Shown here: piece after piece, positions 6,781-11,563 of the stretch | How the letters are laid out: each line of letters starts with the position of its first letter | Numbering within the stretch: position 1 is the stretch's first letter | NCBI GenBank assembly: GCA_018260285.1 | Contig: JAGLBH010000039.1 | Span: forward strand, 1-11,563 | Source: Arthrobacter sp. | GTDB taxonomy: Bacteria; Actinomycetota; Actinomycetes; Actinomycetales; Micrococcaceae | DNA length: 11,563 bases | Direction of reading: 5' to 3' | The notes under the pieces: generated by a model | What the model was told of the DNA's origin: nothing | Databases searched by the model: none | The model's input: the letters and a program-made list of their open reading frames with translations, nothing else | Program-made: the position numbers and the translations under genes

Positions 6781-6935
6781 GCCCGCCCCGTGACCCGTTT
6801 CACCATGCACCACCCCTTCCTGTGTCCCGCCCCTTCCCGCACCCCGCCCCTACCAGCGGACCCCACCCACCACCCCACCCCCCGGGAAGCATTCCCCCCC
6901 GGCGGGCCCCACCCCAGGGGGCCCCCCTACACAGA
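6781..6935. repeat. C-rich low-complexity tract with minus-strand G-quadruplex potential
   Basis: Plus-strand runs of three to seven C dominate this stretch. At 6861-6883 four runs (CCCC, CCC, CCCC, CCCCCC) are separated by 1, 4 and 1 nt, which on the minus strand is a short-loop G-quadruplex motif. A GGGAA-GCA-TTCCC hairpin (6884-6896) and a GGGGGCCCCC palindrome (6917-6926) follow. Open frames here give proline-rich translations explained by the C-runs, so I call no gene. The tract lies upstream of the MarR promoter. Confidence 0.6.
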
Positions 6936-7028
6936 GGGCCCTGCCTTCTCGGGATCCACGCTCCCAGACCTGCGCGCTGGCGTCCGGAGCTCTTTCGCAC
7001 CGGGATGCGTACAGGTTCTGGCCGCCTT

Positions 7029-7154
7029 GTCCAGACTGCGGCCGCCTTCAGGCCCGGATCCGCGAAAAACAGGCCGAAGGTGTCCGTGATCTGGAGAAGG
7101 CGGCCATAGTCTGGACGGCGCCCCGGCGACATAGTCTGGACGATGCCCCGGCAC
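7029..7154. repeat. Inverted repeat (21-nt arms) plus two tandem 25-nt units
   Basis: The arms at 7029-7049 and 7096-7116 match as reverse complements at 19 of 21 positions, with a 46-nt centre. The right arm runs into two tandem 25-nt units at 7105-7129 and 7130-7154, both beginning CATAGTCTGGACG and sharing GCCCCGGC. GGCCGCCTT also occurs twice as a direct repeat near 7020-7048. Thus the word ATAGTCTGGAC or a variant appears three times in two orientations. No gene is credible here. It may be a dispersed repeat, a small non-autonomous element or a regulator-binding array. Its origin is unknown. Confidence 0.55.
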
Positions 7155-7204
7155 CAGAGCCCTGAACGAGAGGCACGTGCCGTCGCCAGACCAGAAGCAC
7201 GGGA

Positions 7205-7259
7205 AAAACCTGGAAAACACAGAAGCGCGAGGCCTGGATTTCTCCAGACCCCGCGCTTC
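7205..7259 (-). terminator. Intrinsic terminator of tRNA-Tyr
   Basis: A near-perfect 17-bp GC-rich stem (7222-7238 with 7243-7259, two mismatched or wobble positions) with a 4-nt loop starts 5 nt after the tRNA 3' end. On the minus strand it is followed by TGTGTTTT and, further on, TTTTT. The position, strength and following T-rich stretch fit Rho-independent termination. Confidence 0.75.
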
Positions 7260-7264
7260 GACGG

Positions 7265-7346
7265 TGGCAGATGAGGGATTCGAACCCCCGTAGGCGTTGC
7301 CAGCTGATTTACAGTCAGCCCCCTTTGGCCGCTCGGGTAATCTGCC
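7265..7346 (-). tRNA. tRNA-Tyr (anticodon GTA)
   Basis: An 82-nt class II tRNA. The acceptor stem is GGCAGAT (7340-7346 side) pairing with ATCTGCC, with discriminator A at 7265. The anticodon stem-loop reads GCTGA-CTGTAAA-TCAGC, giving anticodon GTA. A long variable arm is present, as in bacterial tRNA-Tyr, and the T-arm contains GGGTTCGAATCCC. CCA is not fully encoded (CCG follows the discriminator). The gene stands alone and has a strong terminator directly downstream. Confidence 0.95.
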
Positions 7347-7472
7347 CCGCATACTTTCCGCAGGCTCAAGAGCCAGCGAAAGGCAACACGACAACACTAC
7401 ACAAGATCTGCGCTCCGCGCGAATCCTGCCCTCCCAGAGCCCCCTCTCCCGCTCAACCGCCCGCATCCCCTC

Positions 7473-7516
7473 TAAACTAGGGGGTAACTCAGAACCCCCC
7501 CTCAAAGGAGCAGCGC
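7473..7516 (+). promoter_or_regulatory. Promoter -10 and ribosome site of yajQ
   Basis: TAAACT at 7473-7478 is a good -10 candidate. AAAGGAG at 7504-7510 is a strong Shine-Dalgarno sequence 6 nt before the ATG. Unlike the minus-strand genes with leaderless-style starts, this gene has a conventional short leader. Confidence 0.55.
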
Positions 7517-8008
7517 ATGGCCAGCGATTCCACATTCGATATCGTCAGCAAGGTTGACAAGCAGGAGGTCGCCAACGCCCTCAACCAGGCTCAGAAGGAG
7601 ATCGCCCAGCGGTACGACTTCAAGGGGGTCGGCGCAGAGGTGGACTTCTCCGGCGAGGACATCCTCATCAAGGCCAACTCGGAGGAGCGCGCCAAGGCTG
7701 TGCTGGACGTGCTGCAGTCCAAGTTCGTCAAGCGCAACATCTCCCTCAAGTCCCTGGATGCCGGCGAGCCCTACGCCTCCGGCAAGGAGTACCGCATCGA
7801 GTGCTCCATCAAGGAGGGCATCGCCCAGGACATCGCCAAGAAGGTCAACAAGATCATCCGCGACGAGTGCCCCAAGTCGGTCAAGTCCCAGATCCAGGGC
7901 GACGAGCTCCGCGTGAGCTCCAAGTCCCGCGATGACCTGCAGGAGACCATCCAGATCCTCAAGGCAGCCGACGTGGAGGTCGACCTCCAGTTCATCAACT
8001 TCCGCTGA
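7517..8008 (+). CDS. yajQ: YajQ-family nucleotide-binding protein
   Basis: 163 residues, the standard length of the family. The start ASDSTFDIVSKVDKQEVANAL, the segment QRYDFKGVGAEV and the end VEVDLQFINFR are hallmark sequences, and the two halves correspond to the two ferredoxin-like repeats of this fold. Members bind nucleotides; a Xanthomonas homologue binds cyclic di-GMP and acts with a transcription factor, but whether that applies to actinomycetes is unknown. It is preceded by a strong ribosome site and followed after 32 bp by an acyl-CoA ligase gene on the same strand, so co-transcription is likely. The family is certain; the cellular role is not. Confidence 0.95.
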   Translation: MASDSTFDIVSKVDKQEVANALNQAQKEIAQRYDFKGVGAEVDFSGEDILIKANSEERAKAVLDVLQSKFVKRNISLKSLDAGEPYASGKEYRIECSIKEGIAQDIAKKVNKIIRDECPKSVKSQIQGDELRVSSKSRDDLQETIQILKAADVEVDLQFINFR

Positions 8009-8040
8009 TCTTCCCCGACCCTCGACGAGAGGATAGAGCA

Positions 8041-9789
8041 GTGCCCTCCGCCCCCATCGATGCCACGGCATCTGAACCGGACACCCTGGGGGCACTGCCT
8101 CCCCTCGCCGGCTACGGCCCCGGCGTGCCTCGGAAGATCCAGGTCCCCGAGGTCACCCTCATCGAGGTTCTCAACGCGGCCTCGCGGGATCACGGCCCCA
8201 AGCCGGCCCTTGACTTCTTCGGCCGGGTCACCTCGTATGCGGATCTGCGCGCGCAGGTCACCGCGGCAGCGCAGGTTCTCCGAGACGCGGGCGTCACCCC
8301 CGGCGACCGCGTCGCTCTCCTCCTGCCGTCCTGCCCCCAAGCGGTGGTCGCCTTCTATGCGGTCCTCGAGGCAGGCGGCGTCGTCGTCGCCCAGAACCCC
8401 CTGTACACCTCGGATGAGGTGCGCCGACTGTTCCTCCAGCACGAAGCGACAGTCGCGGTCGTCTGGGACAAGGCCGCGGACGCGCTCGCCGCGCTCGACC
8501 TCCCCGCCCCGCCGCGGGTGTTCACCGTGGACATGTCCCGCGCGATGCCGCCGCTCAAGCGCCTCGCCCTTCGCCTCCCTCTCGCGAAGGCGCGCGCTGC
8601 TCGGACGGCCATGACGACGACGACGCGGGTGGGCGCCTCGTGGGACGACGCCGTCCGGGCCGCTCTCCGCAAAGCCCCCTCAGCCCCGGCTCCAGCGCAT
8701 GCGGGAGATCCGCGGGATGTGGCCCTCCTCCTCTTCACGGGCGGCACGACGGGCGCGCCCAAGGCGGCGATGCTCACCCACCGGAACCTCGTGGCCAATG
8801 TGACGCAGAGCCGCGCCTGGGTGCCCCATCTGAAGGAGGGCGAGGAGGTCTTCTACGGGGTGCTCCCCATCTTCCACGCCTACGGGATGTCCCTGTGCCT
8901 GCTCGCGTCGGTGCGGATGGGCGCCTGCCTCGTGATGTTCCCCCGCTTCGACGCGGACCAGGTGCTGGACGCGATGAAGCGCCGTCCGGCGACGTTCCTC
9001 CCCGGCGTGCCGCCGATCTACGCGAAGCTCGCCGACGCCGTCGAGAAGCGCGGAGGGGACCTCAGCAGCATCCGCGTGGCGCTCTCCGGCGCGATGCCGC
9101 TGCCGCCTGAGCTCGTGGAGCGCTGGGAGAAGCTCACAGGCGGCTACCTCATTGAGGGCTACGGGATGACGGAGACGGCGCCGATCGCTCTGGGGAACCC
9201 TCTGGCCCCGACCCGCCAGCCAGGGTCCGTGGGGCTGCCGTTCCCCAGCACGGAGATCCGGCTCGTCGACCCGGAGAATCCCGCCGTGGAGCGCGGCCCC
9301 GGCGAGCCGGGCGAGCTCCTCATCCGCGGCCCGCAGGTCTTCGCGGGCTACTGGAACAACCGGGAGCAGACGGACGAGATCCTCCTGCCCGGCGGCTGGC
9401 TGCGGACCGGGGACGTGGCCGAAATGGACGAGGCGGGCTTCGTGCGCATTGTGGACCGCATCAAGGACCTCATCATCACGGGCGGGTTCAACGTGTACCC
9501 GTCGGAGGTGGAGGACCAGCTCCGGGAACACCCGAGCGTGGAGGACGCGGCGGTCATCGGCGTCCCCGGCGCGGACGGCTCCGAGGACGTTCACGCGGCG
9601 ATCGTGCTCAGCCCCGGAGAAGACCTCGACGCCGAGGAGCTCAGGGCCTACCTGCGCCAGCGCATGGCCGGGTACAAGGTGCCCAAGAGCTTCCAGGCCG
9701 TGGACGACCTGCCCCGCTCCGCCGTGGGCAAGGTGCTGCGGAAGGACGTGCGGGCGGAGGTGCGGGGGGCTGAGGCGCAGGGGGCGTAG
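8041..9789 (+). CDS. Long-chain fatty-acid-CoA ligase (AMP-forming, FadD-like)
   Basis: ANL-superfamily adenylating enzyme that activates fatty acids with ATP and CoA; 582 residues. The P-loop-like A3 motif LFTGGTTGAPKAAMLTH starts near 231, with Ala242 in place of the usual Gly after PK. Motif A5 GYGMTETAP is at 373-381, A7 GGWLRTGD is followed by the hinge D472-R-I-K-D, FNVYPSEVE marks A8, and the catalytic lysine of A10 is K564 in SAVGKVLRKD. No membrane segments are evident, so it is probably cytoplasmic or membrane-associated. GTG 8041 has GAGAGGA 7 nt upstream. It follows yajQ by 32 bp. The long-chain assignment comes from overall resemblance to FadD; medium-chain or other carboxylate substrates cannot be excluded. 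Confidence 0.9.
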   Translation: MPSAPIDATASEPDTLGALPPLAGYGPGVPRKIQVPEVTLIEVLNAASRDHGPKPALDFFGRVTSYADLRAQVTAAAQVLRDAGVTPGDRVALLLPSCPQAVVAFYAVLEAGGVVVAQNPLYTSDEVRRLFLQHEATVAVVWDKAADALAALDLPAPPRVFTVDMSRAMPPLKRLALRLPLAKARAARTAMTTTTRVGASWDDAVRAALRKAPSAPAPAHAGDPRDVALLLFTGGTTGAPKAAMLTHRNLVANVTQSRAWVPHLKEGEEVFYGVLPIFHAYGMSLCLLASVRMGACLVMFPRFDADQVLDAMKRRPATFLPGVPPIYAKLADAVEKRGGDLSSIRVALSGAMPLPPELVERWEKLTGGYLIEGYGMTETAPIALGNPLAPTRQPGSVGLPFPSTEIRLVDPENPAVERGPGEPGELLIRGPQVFAGYWNNREQTDEILLPGGWLRTGDVAEMDEAGFVRIVDRIKDLIITGGFNVYPSEVEDQLREHPSVEDAAVIGVPGADGSEDVHAAIVLSPGEDLDAEELRAYLRQRMAGYKVPKSFQAVDDLPRSAVGKVLRKDVRAEVRGAEAQGA

Positions 9790-9868
9790 GTCCCATCTGC
9801 GGGATGCGGAACTCCCAGGACGTCGTGGGGCCTTGTTTGAGGGGGCTGATCCATTGGCCAGAGCGTCC

Positions 9869-10006
9869 ATGAACGCTTCAGCGCTTCCTGCCCTTGAGCT
9901 TCCCGACACGGATGTCGGCGCCTTCAGCGAAGACCTAGGCTTGGACATCACAGGCAGGCAACCCCTGCAGCAGCCTGAGATCATTGACAGTTCAGAAAGA
10001 GCATGA
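9869..10006 (+). CDS. Possible small protein (45 aa) immediately upstream of rhuM
   Basis: An open frame of 45 codons, starting MNASALPALELPDTDVGAF and rich in Asp, Glu and Ser (acidic). It ends 12 bp before the rhuM ATG in a different composition zone from fadD. No recognised domain. The ribosome site is poor (GCCAGAG about 8 nt upstream), and the frame also reads back without a stop into fadD, so it could be a chance ORF or the remnant of a longer gene. A CCGACA-CGGA-TGTCGG stem-loop (9903-9918) lies inside it. The closeness to rhuM suggests possible co-translation. The rest of the 229-bp gap after fadD shows nothing clear. Confidence 0.3.
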   Translation: MNASALPALELPDTDVGAFSEDLGLDITGRQPLQQPEIIDSSERA

Positions 10007-10018
10007 AGGGAGCTATCA

Positions 10019-11098
10019 ATGACGTCTGATCCAATACACGGTGAGTTGGGCGAGTTCATTCTCTATCAGACTGAAGACGGGCAAGCCACAGTTCAGATGA
10101 GAGCTGTCGGCGGCACGGTGTGGTTGACCCAAGCCCAGATTGCCGCTCTGTTCGGAACCACCCCCCAGAACATCTCGCAGCACTTGCGCACTGTCTACGG
10201 TGACGGAGAGGTTGTGAAAGAGGCAACTTGTAAGAAGTTCTTACACGTTGCCGCCGAGGGCTCCCGCTCGGTTCAGCGAAACACCTTGTACTACAGCCTC
10301 GAGGCCGTTCTTGCTGTGGGATACCGGATCAAATCTCATCGAGGCGTCCAATTCCGCCAGTGGGCTACGACAACTCTGAAGGAGTACCTGGTCAAGGGCT
10401 TCGTCATGGATGACGCACGTCTGAAGGACGGGAGGGGTTACGACTACTTTGACGAGCTCCTTGAGCGCATTCGGGACATCCGGGCCTCCGAGAAGCGGTT
10501 CTACCAGAAGATCACAGACATTTTCTCAACGGCTGTGGACTATGACAGTGCAAGTCAGATTGCCCGTGATTTCTTCGCATCTGCTCAGAACAAAGTGATC
10601 TACGCGGTCACGGGGCAGACCGCCGCTGAACTGATCATTGCCCGGTCAAACCCTGAGGAGCCCAACATGGGGCTGACATCGTGGGGCGGGGACCGAGTAC
10701 GCAAGAAGGATGTCACGGTGGCGAAGAACTATCTGACCCAGAGCGAGATTTCTGAGCTCAATCGGCTGACGACGATGCTCTTGGATTTCGCCGAGGACAG
10801 AGCCCGAGCTCGCCGAGAGATCACGATGGCTCAATGGGCAGAACATGTTGACCGTTTTCTGGTGTTCAACGAGCGGGAGGTGCTCAGCGGACCGGGACGT
10901 ATTTCTCACGCTTCGATGGAGAAGCAAGTGCAGTCTCGATACGACTCATTTTCCGCCGCTCGGCGGAAGGCTGAAGACCGAGTTGCAGAGGCGACACACA
11001 TGCATGAACTGGAGATGCTTCACAAGAAGCTGAGGTCGGAGCAGCCTCCTGAAAGGCTCATTTCCCTGGACCGCCCCGAGGAAAGCCCTCACGCATAG
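10019..11098 (+). CDS. rhuM: RhuM-family protein
   Basis: 359 residues, about full length for the RhuM family (named from a Salmonella pathogenicity island, SPI-3; often found next to type I restriction genes and in mobile islands). The molecular role is not established. A short beta-rich start is followed by a helix-turn-helix-like stretch, WLTQAQIAALFGTTPQNISQHL at 35-56, then the conserved core with YYSLEAVLAVGYRIKS and FRQWATTTLKEYLVKGF, and the C-terminal block ARDFFASAQNKVIYAVTG...LTQSEISELNRL. The last 50 residues are helical and charged. AAGGGAG 6 nt before ATG 10019 decides the start. Two lines I counted give 50% and 60% GC, well below fadD, which points to horizontal acquisition. 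No hsdM or hsdS is visible beside it; an IS30-family element lies about 50 bp downstream. A predicted DNA-binding or regulatory role is inference. Confidence 0.9.
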   Translation: MTSDPIHGELGEFILYQTEDGQATVQMRAVGGTVWLTQAQIAALFGTTPQNISQHLRTVYGDGEVVKEATCKKFLHVAAEGSRSVQRNTLYYSLEAVLAVGYRIKSHRGVQFRQWATTTLKEYLVKGFVMDDARLKDGRGYDYFDELLERIRDIRASEKRFYQKITDIFSTAVDYDSASQIARDFFASAQNKVIYAVTGQTAAELIIARSNPEEPNMGLTSWGGDRVRKKDVTVAKNYLTQSEISELNRLTTMLLDFAEDRARARREITMAQWAEHVDRFLVFNEREVLSGPGRISHASMEKQVQSRYDSFSAARRKAEDRVAEATHMHELEMLHKKLRSEQPPERLISLDRPEESPHA

Positions 11099-11148
11099 CC
11101 TGGCAGCCGCCATCGACCGCTTCAGCTGGCTGGCAGGGCCTCGAGGAG

Positions 11149-11175
11149 GGTGGTGTCAAAGGGTCGGTGCAACAA
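11149..11175. repeat. Probable terminal inverted repeat of the IS30-family element
   Basis: The segment overlaps the transposase stop codon region and shares the CAA..GGTC...GCAACA pattern known from IS30 ends. Its partner lies outside the window, so the exact boundary is inferred. Confidence 0.4.
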
Positions 11176-11563
11176 CTCCCGTGAGAATTTCGTTGAGCTT
11201 AGCAGCCGGACTCGCCCAACGCAGGGTCTGCCTGGGCCGTTCGTTCAGCTCCTCCGCGACCGCGTCAAGCTCTTCCTGGCTCACGGTGCGAAAGTCAGTG
11301 ACGCCCTTGGGAAAATAGTTCGCGCGCAACAGGCCATTGGTGTTCTCATTCGAACCTCGCTGCCAAGGCGAGTGCGGATCACAAAAGAACACCGGCATCT
11401 GCGCCGCGATGGTGAACTGCTCATGCTGACGCATCTCTGCTCCTTGATCCCAGGTCAGTGACCGACGCAGCTGAGCGGGCATACGACACATCAGCCCGGT
11501 CAGCACATCAATGACCTCGCTGGAGATCCTCGCCCCGGGCAGGGCTCCGAGCATCACGAACCG
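11156..11563 (-). CDS. IS30-family transposase, C-terminal part (N-terminus outside window)
   Basis: DDE transposase of the IS30 family. The 135 visible codons cover the end of the catalytic domain: RFVMLGALPGAR, the second catalytic aspartate in LTWDQGAEM, then FFCDPHSPWQRGSNENTNGL with the catalytic glutamate in NEN, and the typical end LNERPRQTLRWASPAAKLNEIL. The frame is open through the right edge, so the first Asp and the N-terminal helix-turn-helix domains are off-window. A GTG at 11555-11557 should not be taken as the start. No frameshift is visible in this portion, so the element may be active. Confidence 0.93.
   Translation of the reverse strand, partial: RFVMLGALPGARISSEVIDVLTGLMCRMPAQLRRSLTWDQGAEMRQHEQFTIAAQMPVFFCDPHSPWQRGSNENTNGLLRANYFPKGVTDFRTVSQEELDAVAEELNERPRQTLRWASPAAKLNEILTGVVAPTL

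Larger units (their letters stand above)
11149..11563 (-). mobile_element. IS30-family insertion sequence, transposase-3' end (continues past window)
   Basis: The C-terminal part of an IS30-type transposase lies against the right edge of the window. Just outside its stop codon the sequence TCAAAGGGTCGGTGCAACA resembles the IS30 terminal inverted repeat (which contains a CAAttGGTC...GCAACA pattern), so the element end is placed near 11149. The other end, the target duplication and intactness cannot be judged here. Confidence 0.75.

Noticed and set aside
6747..7109. Proline-rich plus-strand frame in the C-rich block, and overlapping minus-strand frames 6800-7369 and 6927-7535
   Set aside because: Composition follows from C-runs, the minus-strand frames run through the tRNA and its terminator, and none has a plausible start or family resemblance.
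7105..7154. Two 25-nt tandem units considered as a CRISPR array
   Set aside because: The units are directly adjacent with no spacers, there are only two copies, and no cas genes are present.
9984..9989. Perfect TTGACA upstream of rhuM considered as its -35 box
   Set aside because: No -10-like hexamer lies 16-19 nt downstream; that position is occupied by the ribosome-binding site.
8680..10059. 459-codon minus-strand open frame opposite the acyl-CoA ligase
   Set aside because: His/Arg/Ala-rich shadow translation with no domain; the plus strand has all adenylation motifs.

Overview
The window is GC-rich DNA (about 65-70% in the conserved genes) with actinomycete features: start codons placed 6-7 nt after -10-like hexamers (leaderless style), a cbs-metB transsulfuration pair as in mycobacteria and related actinomycetes, an actinobacterial-style AlkA-like glycosylase, and a thioredoxin-fold protein with a C-terminal tail. 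A Micrococcales (Micrococcaceae-like) chromosome is my best guess. That is an inference from gene content and codon use; I cannot name a species.

Layout. Positions 1-1129 (minus) hold most of a DEAD-box RNA helicase whose C-terminus lies beyond the left edge. It has a structured 5' leader. Positions 1442-1888 (plus) encode an unrecognised four-helix membrane protein. Positions 1968-4726 (minus) are a transsulfuration operon: cystathionine beta-synthase, then a cystathionine gamma-synthase/lyase. An HhH-GPD DNA glycosylase (4787-5725, plus) diverges from it. Converging on the glycosylase are a thioredoxin-like protein with an unusual WCQPC active site (5787-6167) and, upstream of it on the same strand, a cysteine-free MarR-type regulator (6217-6693). 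Positions 6742-7204 have no credible gene. They hold a very C-rich tract with strong minus-strand G-quadruplex potential, then a cluster of inverted and tandem repeats. This cluster lies just downstream of a tRNA-Tyr gene (7265-7346, minus) and its intrinsic terminator. Next come yajQ (7517-8008) and a fatty-acyl-CoA ligase (8041-9789) on the plus strand, 32 bp apart.

The right end (about 9800-11563) looks accessory. Base composition falls (about 50-60% GC in the two rhuM lines I counted). It carries a possible 45-residue ORF, a full-length RhuM-family gene 12 bp downstream of that ORF, and the 3' part of an IS30-family insertion sequence running off the right edge.

How the genes fit together: cbs and metB convert homocysteine and serine to cystathionine and onward (reverse transsulfuration if the second enzyme acts as a lyase). 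Helicase, glycosylase, thioredoxin-like protein, YajQ and acyl-CoA ligase are ordinary chromosomal functions. The least explained parts are the RhuM locus with its small upstream ORF, the repeat/G4 block beside the tRNA, and the CxxC-bearing insert in the beta-synthase.
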